DNA of 64,000 nt, taken from NCBI GenBank assembly GCA_964412615.1, contig CAYPPK010000003.1:12701-76700 (forward strand), given 5' to 3'. This stretch comes from CAYPPK01 sp964412615. Lineage in GTDB: Bacteria; Patescibacteriota; Minisyncoccia; Sungbacterales; HO2-52-23. The translations under genes and the position numbers were made by a program. Below are positions 39,911-48,400 of the stretch, piece after piece (positions within the stretch are counted from its first letter, which is position 1; each line of letters begins with the position of its first letter). The notes under the pieces are model-generated. The model worked only from the letters and a program-made list of their open reading frames with translations. It had not been told where the DNA came from and searched no databases.

Positions 39911-42028
39911 ATGTCCCGGGAATACCCTTTAGAACGCACTAGAGATATTGGAATTATCGCTCACATTGACGCTGGTAAGACGACCGTAAGTGAGCGTATT
40001 TTATTTTACACCGGTGTTTCGCATAAAATCGGCGAAGTGCACGAAGGAGCGGCAGTAATGGATTGGATGGAGCAGGAACGGGAACGCGGTATTACTATTA
40101 CCGCTGCCGCTACAACGGCTTTTTGGAAACCAACCTATCTCACCGAGGAGCAAAAAAAGACCAAGGATCACGAGTATCGCATAAATATCATTGATACGCC
40201 CGGCCACATTGATTTTACCGTTGAAGTTCAGCGTTCTTTGCGCGTTTTGGACGGCGCGGTGGTAGTATTTGACGGCGTGGCTGGAGTAGAGCCGCAATCC
40301 GAAACCGTTTGGCGGCAAGCGGATAAATTTAAAGTCCCCCGCATTTGTTTTATTAACAAGCTGGATCGCATGGGAGCTTCGTTTGAGCGATCTTTGAATT
40401 CCATTTACGAGCGGCTAACGCCTAATGCCCTGCCTGTTTCTATTCCCATAGGGCAGGAGCAAGAACATGAAGGAGTAATTGACCTCATACGCATGAAAGC
40501 AGTTCGTTTTAGCGGCCCGCACGGAGAAAAAGTGGAATTGGACGAAATTCCGGAAAATTTAAAAACCGCGGCCGACGAGTGGCGGCATAAAATGGTAGAA
40601 AAAATAGCCGAAAGCGAGGACGTGCTGACGGAAAAATATCTGGAGGGAAAAGAAATTTCCATGGCGGAATTAAAAGCGGCTTTGCGCCGCGCCACCCTGG
40701 CTTACAAGTTGGTTCCCGTATTTTGCGGATCAGCGCTAAAAAACAAAGGAGTACAATTGGTTTTGGACGGAGTGATAGATTATCTTCCCGCTCCATCTGA
40801 TATGCCTCCGGTAATCGGCCTAAATCCCAAAACCGGCGCGGAAGAAACTCGGGAAGCAAAAGACGACGCTCCTTTTTCCGCTTTAGCTTTTAAATTGCAA
40901 GCTGATCCTTATGTGGGACAACTCACCTATTTCCGGGTTTATTCCGGAACTCTGAAAGCCGGTTCCTATGTTTATAATCCCAGCAAAAATGATCAAGAAA
41001 GAGTGGGACGTATTCTGCGCATGCATGCCAATTCCCGCGAGGAGCTAAAAGAGATTGAGGCTGGCAATATCGGCGCTATTGTTGGTTTGAAAAATACCCA
41101 TACCGGAGATACTTTGTGCGATCCCGAACAGCCGATTGTTTTGGAAAGAATTGTCTTCCCCGAACCGGTGGTGTCTTTGCGCATTGAACCCAAAACCAAG
41201 GCCGATCAGGAAAAAATGGGCCTTGCTTTGCGAAGACTCTCGGAAGAAGATCCGACTTTTCGCTTGCGGGGAGATACCGAGACCGGAGATACGATTATTT
41301 CGGGCATGGGCGAGTTGCATTTGGAAATTATTGTGGATCGCATGAAAAGGGAATTTGCTGTGGAAGCCAATGTGGGCCGGCCGCAGGTCGCTTATAAAGA
41401 AACGATTAAAAAAATAGCCGAAGCGGAGGGCAAATATATCCGGCAATCCGGCGGCCGCGGGCAGTACGGCCATGTTTGGCTGCGGGTAGAGCCGCGCGAA
41501 AGAGGCCAAGGTTTTGAGTTTGTAAACGCCATTAAAGGGGGAATTATCCCACAAGAATTTATTCCGGCCGTGGAAAAAGGAATAAAAGAAGCCATGGAAA
41601 AAGGAGTTATGGCCGGCTACCCGGTAGTTGATATCCAAGTTACTTTGTACGATGGCTCTTATCACGAAGTTGATTCCTCCGAAGCGGCCTTTAAAATTGC
41701 CGGGGCCATGTCTTTCCAGGAAGGGGCTAAGCGCGGGCAATTGGTGCTGTTGGAACCCATTATGAAAATTGAAGTAGTAACTCCCGAGCAGTTTTTGGGC
41801 GAAGTAACGGGTGACCTTAATTCCAAACGAGCACGCATTGAACAAATGTCTGACCGGGGGCCCGGCATTAAAGTTATTGATGCCAAAGTGCCGCTGGCCG
41901 AAATGTTCGGCTATGTGACCACCTTACGTTCCTTGACCCAAGGAAGGGCGTCTTTTACCATGGAGTTTGACCATTACGAAGAAGTGCCGAACAATATCGC
42001 GCAACAAATTGTGGAAGGAAAGAAATAG
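39911..42028 (+). CDS. fusA: Elongation factor G
   Basis: A 705-aa translocase. The G motifs are IIAHIDAGKTT, DTPGHIDF and NKLDRMG. Domains II-V follow, with the conserved domain IV segment QSGGRGQYGHVW. The start at 39911 (MSREYPLERTRDIG) matches the family; the TTG at 39902 would overlap rpsG. It catalyses tRNA-mRNA translocation and, with RRF, ribosome recycling. Confidence 0.97.
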   Translation: MSREYPLERTRDIGIIAHIDAGKTTVSERILFYTGVSHKIGEVHEGAAVMDWMEQERERGITITAAATTAFWKPTYLTEEQKKTKDHEYRINIIDTPGHIDFTVEVQRSLRVLDGAVVVFDGVAGVEPQSETVWRQADKFKVPRICFINKLDRMGASFERSLNSIYERLTPNALPVSIPIGQEQEHEGVIDLIRMKAVRFSGPHGEKVELDEIPENLKTAADEWRHKMVEKIAESEDVLTEKYLEGKEISMAELKAALRRATLAYKLVPVFCGSALKNKGVQLVLDGVIDYLPAPSDMPPVIGLNPKTGAEETREAKDDAPFSALAFKLQADPYVGQLTYFRVYSGTLKAGSYVYNPSKNDQERVGRILRMHANSREELKEIEAGNIGAIVGLKNTHTGDTLCDPEQPIVLERIVFPEPVVSLRIEPKTKADQEKMGLALRRLSEEDPTFRLRGDTETGDTIISGMGELHLEIIVDRMKREFAVEANVGRPQVAYKETIKKIAEAEGKYIRQSGGRGQYGHVWLRVEPRERGQGFEFVNAIKGGIIPQEFIPAVEKGIKEAMEKGVMAGYPVVDIQVTLYDGSYHEVDSSEAAFKIAGAMSFQEGAKRGQLVLLEPIMKIEVVTPEQFLGEVTGDLNSKRARIEQMSDRGPGIKVIDAKVPLAEMFGYVTTLRSLTQGRASFTMEFDHYEEVPNNIAQQIVEGKK

Positions 42029-42046
42029 GCTCAAAAATTAAAAGAT

Positions 42047-42334
42047 ATGGATTTCAATAAAATCAAAAATTTAGTAAAACAAACCGACGATAAATTTATT
42101 TTTATGGAAAATGGAGAACCGGAAATGGTAATCATGTCTTTTGCTGAATATGAGCGAATTAATAGTTCAAGAGACAACCACAACCAGAAAAAAGAAAAAA
42201 TAGAGGAGCAAAAAGAAACAAATTTTACCCAGAAAGAGGAGGAACATGGAGAAATGAACTCTATTGCTATAGCTGAGCCCATTGGACTGCCGGTGCGCTT
42301 AGAAGACATTCGTTTGGAAGATCTGCCCATATAA
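42047..42334 (+). CDS. Small protein of unknown function between fusA and tuf
   Basis: A 95-residue protein. The first ~40 residues (IKNLVKQTDDKFIFMENGEP, then EMVIMSFAEYERI) resemble the N-terminal DNA-binding fold of Phd/YefM antitoxins, where a strand pair is followed by an ..F.EYE.I helix. The middle is a charged low-complexity linker, and the end (LPVRLEDIRLEDLPI) looks like a short linear motif. No toxin gene is adjacent, so a toxin-antitoxin role is unlikely. Its place in the str operon suggests a translation-related or moonlighting function. Confidence 0.55.
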   Translation: MDFNKIKNLVKQTDDKFIFMENGEPEMVIMSFAEYERINSSRDNHNQKKEKIEEQKETNFTQKEEEHGEMNSIAIAEPIGLPVRLEDIRLEDLPI

Positions 42335-42358
42335 GGACTAACCAAATCAACGGCGGGG

Positions 42359-42388
42359 TTGACTATCACTGATTGTTCATGTTACGAT
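42359..42388 (+). promoter_or_regulatory. Internal promoter upstream of tuf
   Basis: TTGACT (42359-42364), an 18-nt spacer, TACGAT (42383-42388). It gives a leader of about 170 nt before tuf with short inverted repeats (GATAAGTAACTTATG, GGATTACAAATCC). Apart from this the 229-nt gap contains no gene. Confidence 0.6.
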
Positions 42389-42563
42389 TAATTTTGTTAT
42401 TAATTTAAGTTATTTTAGCCTAGATAAGCGATAAGTAACTTATGACCCGGTAGTAGGACTCCCTTCAAGATCTGCATGACGATAAAAACGTTTGAGCAGA
42501 ACTGGGGAGGGATTACAAATCCGTGTCCTATGTCTCTTATCACATATCTGTTTTTTAAATAAA

Positions 42564-43757
42564 ATGGCAGAAAAATTTGAGCGGAAAAAGCCGCACTTGA
42601 ACGTGGGAACTATCGGCCATGTTGACCATGGCAAGACCACTTTAACCGCGGCCATTACCAAAGTCCTTAGTTTAAAAGGGCTTCCATCCAGAGTGGAATC
42701 GGTGGATCAAATAGATAACGCACCCGAGGAAAAAGCGCGCGGCATTACTATTGCTTTGCACCACTCCGAGTACGAAACCGAGAAACGTCACTATGCCCAC
42801 ATTGATGCTCCGGGACACGCCGACTACATCAAAAACATGATTACCGGAGCAGCTCAGATGGACGGCGCGATTTTGGTAGTTTCGGCAGCCGACGGTCCCA
42901 TGCCCCAGACTCGCGAGCATATTTTACTGGCTTACCAGGTAGGTGTGCCTCGAATTGTGGTTTTCTTGAACAAATGCGATATGGTTGATGATCCGGAATT
43001 GATTGATCTGGTAGAGGCTGAAGTTCGCGAACTTTTGAAAAAATATAATTTCCCCGGCGATGAGACTCCGATTATCAGAGGTTCAGGGCTGAAAGCTCTG
43101 GAAGCAACTTCTATCGAAGATCCCTGGGCCAAGAAAGTAGTTGAACTTGTTGAAGCGCTTGATAATTATATTCCCGAACCGGTTCGCGAAACCGACAAGC
43201 CATTTTTGATGCCGATTGAAGATGTGTTCTCCATTGAAGGACGCGGCACCGTGGTTACCGGCCGGGTGGAGCGAGGTAAAATAAAAGTAAACGAAGAAAT
43301 AGAAATTGTAGGCATGCGGCCTACCCAAAAAACCATTATCACCGGAATTGAAATGTTCAACAAATCCCTGGACGAGGGTATTGCGGGCGATAATGCCGGT
43401 ATTCTTTTGCGGGGCTTGAAAAAAGAAGATGTGGAGCGCGGGCAGGTTATCGTCAAACCAGGTTCCGTAACCCCGCATACTGAATTTGAGTCAGAAGTCT
43501 ATATTTTGAGCAAGGAAGAAGGCGGGCGCCATACTCCTTTCTTTGCCGGCTACAAACCCCAGTTTTATATCCGCACCACCGACGTGACCGGAGAAGTTAC
43601 TTTGCCGCAAGGAACCGAAATGGTTATGCCGGGAGACACCGTGCGTTTGGTGGTAAAATTGATCGTGCCGGTAGCTTTGGAGGAAAAACAGAGGTTCGCT
43701 ATCCGGGAAGGAGGTAAAACAGTCGGAGCGGGAGTAGTAACCAAGATCATTAAATAA
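42564..43757 (+). CDS. tuf: Elongation factor Tu
   Basis: 397 residues from the ATG at 42564. G1 GHVDHGKTT, G3 DAPGHADY, G4 NKCD, followed by the beta-barrel domains II and III. It delivers aminoacyl-tRNA to the ribosome. The upstream frame to 42492 is discarded because it adds non-homologous residues. No strong Shine-Dalgarno sequence lies before the ATG (A/T-rich only). Confidence 0.97.
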   Translation: MAEKFERKKPHLNVGTIGHVDHGKTTLTAAITKVLSLKGLPSRVESVDQIDNAPEEKARGITIALHHSEYETEKRHYAHIDAPGHADYIKNMITGAAQMDGAILVVSAADGPMPQTREHILLAYQVGVPRIVVFLNKCDMVDDPELIDLVEAEVRELLKKYNFPGDETPIIRGSGLKALEATSIEDPWAKKVVELVEALDNYIPEPVRETDKPFLMPIEDVFSIEGRGTVVTGRVERGKIKVNEEIEIVGMRPTQKTIITGIEMFNKSLDEGIAGDNAGILLRGLKKEDVERGQVIVKPGSVTPHTEFESEVYILSKEEGGRHTPFFAGYKPQFYIRTTDVTGEVTLPQGTEMVMPGDTVRLVVKLIVPVALEEKQRFAIREGGKTVGAGVVTKIIK

Positions 43758-43773
43758 TCTTTCAAGAATCAGA

Positions 43774-44112
43774 ATGTCAGCAGCCAAAGCCACGGCAGAA
43801 GAAACAAAAGCGCGACTGCGCATAAAAGTTCGGGCCTATGACGCGAAAATAATTGACAACTCTGTCAAACAAATCGTGGATACGGCTATCAGGAACGGGG
43901 CTGAAGTAGTCGGCCCCGTTCCTCTGCCGACTGAAATTCATAAGTATACCGTGAACCGTTCGTCTTTTGTGCACAAAAACGCCCGAGAACAATATGAAAT
44001 GCGAGTGCACAAGCGTCTGATTGATATTATGAATCCTAACGCCAAAACCATTAATGCTCTGACTAACCTGAATCTTCCGGCTGGCGTAGACATAGAAATA
44101 AAGATGCAATAA
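43774..44112 (+). CDS. rpsJ: Ribosomal protein uS10
   Basis: 112 residues: LRIKVRAYDAKIIDNSVKQI, GPVPLPTEIHKYTVNRSSFVHK, EMRVHKRLIDIMNP. It has a small N-terminal extension. S10 is part of the small-subunit head and of the NusB-S10 antitermination complex. The last base overlaps the start of the next gene. Confidence 0.96.
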   Translation: MSAAKATAEETKARLRIKVRAYDAKIIDNSVKQIVDTAIRNGAEVVGPVPLPTEIHKYTVNRSSFVHKNAREQYEMRVHKRLIDIMNPNAKTINALTNLNLPAGVDIEIKMQ

Positions 44113-44615
44113 TGGAAGAAAAAGCGCCCGAGCAACCAGATGTCGAGACCGCAGAGGATGATGCAGCGGGAGAGACAGAAACAGAGGAAGAACCCACGGC
44201 TGAAAAAATGCGCCAGGCAAATGAGCAATGGACCGAAGAATTGCGTCAGACGCGCACTCGGCTCCTGGAAATGATTTCGGGAGTAGACGAAGTAAATTCC
44301 CGAAAATACGCCGAGAAAGTTTTTTCTTTTGTTTCGTATCTCAACGGCTTGTATTATCAAATTCCGGAGTTTATCCCGCTGGCCGCTCTTAGCGCCCGCC
44401 TTAAGGAGGAGAAAAAAAGCCCCCAAATTGTAAGTGAGCGCATGGAAAAGGAAAGACACCGGATTTTTCAAAAAGAAATAAATGATGAAATGCGCAAACT
44501 AGAACGCGCTCTGGATCCCGAAGAAGCTAAAAGAATAAGGCAAAAAATTACCTTGGGCATTAATTCAGATATGCGAATGAGCGGAGGCAAACAACCGATA
44601 CCCTTTGAAAAATGA
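44112..44615 (+). CDS. Acidic coiled-coil protein of unknown function between rpsJ and rplC
   Basis: 167 residues. The first ~35 are very acidic and disordered (DVETAEDDAAGETETEEEPT). The rest is helical with heptad-like spacing (WTEELRQTRTRLLEMI, MEKERHRIFQKEINDEMRKL). No family is recognised. It is coupled to rpsJ (TAATG overlap) but is cut off from rplC by two repeat elements and a terminator. An assembly or ribosome-associated role is only a guess from position. Confidence 0.6.
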   Translation: MEEKAPEQPDVETAEDDAAGETETEEEPTAEKMRQANEQWTEELRQTRTRLLEMISGVDEVNSRKYAEKVFSFVSYLNGLYYQIPEFIPLAALSARLKEEKKSPQIVSERMEKERHRIFQKEINDEMRKLERALDPEEAKRIRQKITLGINSDMRMSGGKQPIPFEK

Positions 44616-44667
44616 TGAATCCTTGAACTTTGTTTCTATCTATGCTATAAGAAACAGAGTTGAACGA

Positions 44668-44797
44668 TTCACCCCACACATAACTTGCACTGGTTATTAG
44701 CGCATGTTACTGCAGGTGGAGTGCAGGTAAAAAATCGTTTAAACTTGCTGGTATACCAGATTTTGGTCATACTCGTGCAAGTTATGTGTGGGGTTCA
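44668..44797 (-). repeat. Inverted-repeat element, copy B (in the rpsJ-rplC gap)
   Basis: 130 bp. A perfect 20-bp inverted repeat, ACCCCACACATAACTTGCAC (44671-44690) with its complement at 44775-44794, flanked by TTCA on both sides (TGAA on the other strand). Compared with copies A and C it is inverted. It holds no start codon for a recognised gene. A short hairpin and an AT-rich tract follow. Confidence 0.8.
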
Positions 44798-44913
44798 TCC
44801 CTCCACACTCCCAGAGGTTGTCGGGGAAATAGGGTTAAAACCCCGGATGAGTAAAATGCTGTTATTAGCCATTATTTGATAATCAGCTTTTAGAAAAATA
44901 ATCCGCAAAATGA

Positions 44914-44934
44914 AAAGGCGGTAGGCCTTTTTTT
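44914..44934 (+). terminator. Intrinsic terminator inside the S10 cluster
   Basis: AAAGGC, loop GGTAG, GCCTTT followed by TTTT. It lies between element B and element C, so rplC and the genes after it need their own transcription start or antitermination. Confidence 0.7.
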
Positions 44935-44945
44935 GTTGCCTAGTA

Positions 44946-45079
44946 TGAATCCCGCACATAACTTGTGCTGCGTAGTAATATATGTGCGGGGATAAATTAA
45001 TAAGCCATTGAATAATATTGCATCCATTTGTCCGTATCTTTTAGATCATACAAATAGTGCAAGTTATGTGTGGGATGAA
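44946..45079 (+). repeat. Inverted-repeat element, copy C (upstream of rplC)
   Basis: 134 bp. TGAA, left arm TCCCGCACATAACTTGTGC (44950-44968), right arm GTGCAAGTTATGTGTGGGA (45057-45075), TGAA. The rplC ATG is 45075-45077, exactly as in copy A with lepB. The left arm also pairs perfectly over 10 bp with TATGTGCGGG at 44981-44990. Confidence 0.8.
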
Positions 45080-45677
45080 GGCGCTTTTGGGAGAAAAAAT
45101 AGGTATGAGCCAGATTTTTGATAAAGAAGGGAATGTAGTTCCCGTAACTTTAGTTAAAGTCTGGCCCAATGTAGTCCTGCAAGCAAAAACAAAAGAAAAA
45201 GATGGTTATACCGCGGTACAAATCGGGGCGGGAGAAAGAAAAGCTAAAAGGATTGCTCGACCCCAAGCCGAGCATTTTAAGGATTTGGGGAATTTCCGCA
45301 AAGTAAAAGAATTTAGAACCGAAGAAAAATTAGAGCGCGGAACAAAACTGGATGCCGGCCTTTTTCAAGAAGGAGAATTGGTGAAAGTAACCGGCATTTC
45401 CAAAGCCAAGGGATTTCAGGGCGTAGTTAAGCGGCACGGTTTTCACGGCGCTCCGGCCACCCACGGCACCAAGCATGCTCACCGCGAGCCCGGCTCTATT
45501 GGCGCTACTTGGCCGCAAAGGGTTATCAAAGGCATGCGCATGGCCGGCCGCATGGGAGGGGTGCGCATCACCACACGAAATCTGGAGGTTGCTAAAGTAG
45601 ACGTAGAAAATAATATGCTCGCCATCAAAGGGGCAGTTCCGGGGGTAAAAGGAACCTGGCTGGAAATAAAAGCATAA
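45075..45677 (+). CDS. rplC: Ribosomal protein uL3
   Basis: 200 residues from the ATG at 45075 (MKALLGEKIGMSQIF), the family start; a longer frame would run through element C. The loop RHGFHGAPATHGTKHAHREPG reaches toward the peptidyl-transferase centre. Initiation appears to depend on the element's right arm, since no Shine-Dalgarno sequence precedes the ATG. It begins the rest of the S10 series. Confidence 0.96.
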   Translation: MKALLGEKIGMSQIFDKEGNVVPVTLVKVWPNVVLQAKTKEKDGYTAVQIGAGERKAKRIARPQAEHFKDLGNFRKVKEFRTEEKLERGTKLDAGLFQEGELVKVTGISKAKGFQGVVKRHGFHGAPATHGTKHAHREPGSIGATWPQRVIKGMRMAGRMGGVRITTRNLEVAKVDVENNMLAIKGAVPGVKGTWLEIKA

Positions 45678-45681
45678 GTTT

Positions 45682-46314
45682 ATGAAAGTTTCTACTTATA
45701 ACCAAAAAGGAGATCAGACCGGAACCATAGAATTGCCTGACTCGGTATTTGGTTTAAAATTGAATCCGGATTTGGTTCAGCAAGTGGCAACTTCTCAAGC
45801 TGCTAATTTGCGCGTGCCGGTGGCGCATGCCCGAGGCCGAAGCGAAGTTCGGGGAGGAGGCAAGAAACCGTGGCGGCAGAAAGGAACCGGGCGAGCTCGC
45901 CATGGATCCATCCGCTCGCCGATCTGGAAAGGAGGCGGGGTAACGCACGGACCGCTTAAAGAAAAAATTTATAAAAAGAAAATAAATAGAAAAATGGCCA
46001 AGAAAGCTTTGTATATGGTGCTTTCGGCTAAAGCCAAGGATAAAGAATTGGTAGTTATGGAAAATTTGGAATTGCCGCAGGCAAAGACCAGATTAGCGGC
46101 CGAGATTTTCCGCAACATCAACAAAGCTTTCCCCGGCATTGAAAAAGGCAAAGGCGCTTTAGTAGCATTTTCTCCCCACGAGGTTAAAACCAAAATTGCC
46201 TTCAAAAATCTTCCCTATGTCGGAATTGACGAGGTAAGAAATTTGAATGCCCGGCAAGTTTTGCGCTATAAATACTTAGTTTTGACTGGGGCGGGGGCGG
46301 AAAATTTTAAATAA
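45682..46314 (+). CDS. rplD: Ribosomal protein uL4
   Basis: 210 residues. The extended loop reads RGGGKKPWRQKGTGRARHGS, the part lining the exit tunnel. In E. coli L4 also represses its own operon. It starts 4 nt after rplC. Confidence 0.96.
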   Translation: MKVSTYNQKGDQTGTIELPDSVFGLKLNPDLVQQVATSQAANLRVPVAHARGRSEVRGGGKKPWRQKGTGRARHGSIRSPIWKGGGVTHGPLKEKIYKKKINRKMAKKALYMVLSAKAKDKELVVMENLELPQAKTRLAAEIFRNINKAFPGIEKGKGALVAFSPHEVKTKIAFKNLPYVGIDEVRNLNARQVLRYKYLVLTGAGAENFK

Positions 46315-46317
46315 ATT

Positions 46318-46710
46318 ATGAAATTTTTAAATAAAATTTTAAAGCGCGAGGCAAAAGAAACTGCCGAGCCCAAGGGAAAAATCAGCCCGGAAAAACCGGC
46401 TGCGACAGAAATTAAAACCCTCAACGAAGGAGGCAGGATCAGGTTGGGCATCATCCGTACCCCGCGCCTGACGGAAAAAACAGCTGCCTTGGCCGATCAG
46501 AACAAATTTGTTTTTACGGTTACGGCCCGAGCCAATAAAGTTTTGGTAAAACAGGCGGTAGAAGAACGTTTTGGCGTAAAAGTTAGAAGAGTTAGTATGG
46601 TAAAGACTTTTGGCAAAGAGCGAAAACGCGGACGCCAAATTGGCTGGAAGCCGGGAATTAAAAAAGCAATAGTAACTTTAGCCGAAGGACAAACCTTAGA
46701 ATTTACTTAA
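46318..46710 (+). CDS. rplW: Ribosomal protein uL23 with N-terminal extension
   Basis: 130 residues. The core starts near residue 38 (RLGIIRTPRLTEKTAAL) and ends with GRQIGWKPGIKKAIVTLAEG. The first ~37 residues are a charged extension (REAKETAEPKGKISPEKP). L23 stands at the tunnel exit and docks trigger factor and SRP. Confidence 0.95.
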   Translation: MKFLNKILKREAKETAEPKGKISPEKPAATEIKTLNEGGRIRLGIIRTPRLTEKTAALADQNKFVFTVTARANKVLVKQAVEERFGVKVRRVSMVKTFGKERKRGRQIGWKPGIKKAIVTLAEGQTLEFT

Positions 46711-46713
46711 TCT

Positions 46714-47544
46714 ATGAAGCGCTATAAACCAACATCGCCGGCCCGCCGCCAAATGGAAATCATAAACTGGCGCGGCATGATTACCAAAAAAGAACCGGAA
46801 AAGGGGTTGGTATTTGGTTTTAAAAGGGACGTGGGGCGCAATGCCTTGGGAAGAATAACCACTCGCCACAAGGGCGGAGGTGCGAAGCGGCTTTGGCGGG
46901 AAGTAGATTTTAGATATGACAAGCGTGACATTCCGGCCAGAGTTGTTGCCATAGAATACGATCCCAACCGGACTGGTTTACTGGCTCTGCTGGTTTATCG
47001 CGACGGGGAAAAACGATATATTTTAGCTCCGCAAGGGATTAAAGTTGGCAGCGAGGTAATAACCTCGGAGCAAGCACCGGTAGAAATTGGCAACCGCCTG
47101 CCCCTGCGTAAAATCCCCGTAGGAACTTTTGTCTACAACGTGGAATTGGAGCAGGGCCGGGGCGCGCAATTAGCGCGTTCCGCGGGGGTGGGGGCTGTTG
47201 TGCTGGCGCAAGAGGGGGAATATACCAATTTGAAATTACCCTCCGGAGAAGTACGCAAAGTAAGTTCCGGCAACTGGGCTTCCGTAGGGGCTATCTCTAA
47301 CCCCGAGCATATGTTTATGACCATAGGCAAAGCAGGAAGAGCGCGCCATATGGGCATCCGGCCGACTGTGCGCGGAACCGCCATGAACCCGCGTGACCAT
47401 CCGCACGGAGGAGGCGAGGGCAGAACTCTGGTCGGAAGAAGAAGGGGTCCGGCTACTCCCTGGGGCAAGCCGGCCCGCGGCGTAAAAACCCGCAAAAAAC
47501 AAAAGAAATCCAATAAATTTATTCTTTCCCGCAGAAATAAATAA
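46714..47544 (+). CDS. rplB: Ribosomal protein uL2
   Basis: 276 residues: RYKPTSPARRQMEI, GRNALGRITTRHKGGGAKR, GEGRTLVGRRRGPATPWGKP. The highly conserved His region (NPRDHPHGGGEG) near the peptidyl-transferase centre is intact. Confidence 0.97.
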   Translation: MKRYKPTSPARRQMEIINWRGMITKKEPEKGLVFGFKRDVGRNALGRITTRHKGGGAKRLWREVDFRYDKRDIPARVVAIEYDPNRTGLLALLVYRDGEKRYILAPQGIKVGSEVITSEQAPVEIGNRLPLRKIPVGTFVYNVELEQGRGAQLARSAGVGAVVLAQEGEYTNLKLPSGEVRKVSSGNWASVGAISNPEHMFMTIGKAGRARHMGIRPTVRGTAMNPRDHPHGGGEGRTLVGRRRGPATPWGKPARGVKTRKKQKKSNKFILSRRNK

Positions 47545-47548
47545 TCAT

Positions 47549-47872
47549 ATGCCGCGAAGCTTAAAAAAAGGTCCCTACATACATCCAGCCATTCTGAAAC
47601 ATTTGGGTCGGGTAACACCAGGCTCCAAAACTGTAATTAAGACTTGGGCGAGGAATTCTACTATTACTCCGGAAATGATCGGATTTATTTTCGGCGTGCA
47701 TAACGGCAAAAGTTTTATAGAAGTAAGAATTTCAGAAGATATGGTCGGCCACCGGTTGGGTGAGTTTGCTCCTACCAGAAAATTTATCCGCCACGGTGGA
47801 AGGATGCAAAAAGAATTGGAACAGAAAGCAGCTGAAGCAACTAAAGAAAAACCGGCTGAACCAAAAAAATAA
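47549..47872 (+). CDS. rpsS: Ribosomal protein uS19
   Basis: 107 residues: MPRSLKKGPYIHPAILKHL, NGKSFIEVRISEDMVGHRLGEF, RHGGRMQKE. A short Lys/Ala/Glu tail is added. Confidence 0.96.
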   Translation: MPRSLKKGPYIHPAILKHLGRVTPGSKTVIKTWARNSTITPEMIGFIFGVHNGKSFIEVRISEDMVGHRLGEFAPTRKFIRHGGRMQKELEQKAAEATKEKPAEPKK

Positions 47873-47878
47873 TAATTT

Positions 47879-48400
47879 ATGGAAATAACAGCGCAACTAA
47901 ATTATCTAAGAATGTCGCCTCGCAAAGTCCGCTTGCTGGCCAATCTTATCAAAGGTATGGAAATCAAACGGGCGGAATTGGAATTGCAATACGCAGGCAA
48001 GCGCTCGGCCGAGCCCCTGCTTAAGTTGTTGCGCTCCGCTGTGGCTAATGCTAAACATAATTTTCAACTGGCCGAAGAAGGGTTATATATAAAAAATATC
48101 TTAGTCAATCAAGGTCCGATTTTAAAAAGATCCATGCCGCGGGCCTTCGGGCGGGCGGCTCCCATTCGCAAGCGCACCAGCCATGTTTATCTGGTTTTGG
48201 ATACCCGGGCCCCCGTGAAAATTAAGCCTAGGAAACTTAGTAAAAAAGAAGAACCTTTGGTTCGGGAGGTCACCCGGGAAGATATTAAAGAAGAATTTGC
48301 CGATGATCAAGCTAAAGCAGAAAGGGAAATTCCCAAAGCAAAACCAAAAAGCAGAACGCCGGATTTCGTAAAAAGGGTATTTAAGCGAAAAGTAATATGA
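47879..48400 (+). CDS. rplV: Ribosomal protein uL22 with C-terminal extension
   Basis: 173 residues. The L22 core (about 1-110) has LRMSPRKVRLLANLIKGM and the tunnel loop AFGRAAPIRKRTSHV. The ~60-residue charged tail (EEPLVREVTREDIKEEFADD etc.) is not part of usual L22. It overlaps rpsC by 4 nt. Confidence 0.95.
   Translation: MEITAQLNYLRMSPRKVRLLANLIKGMEIKRAELELQYAGKRSAEPLLKLLRSAVANAKHNFQLAEEGLYIKNILVNQGPILKRSMPRAFGRAAPIRKRTSHVYLVLDTRAPVKIKPRKLSKKEEPLVREVTREDIKEEFADDQAKAEREIPKAKPKSRTPDFVKRVFKRKVI

Noticed and set aside
44685..44879. 64-aa plus-strand ORF in the rpsJ-rplC gap
   Set aside because: It runs through repeat element B and its arms; composition follows the repeat rather than a protein family.
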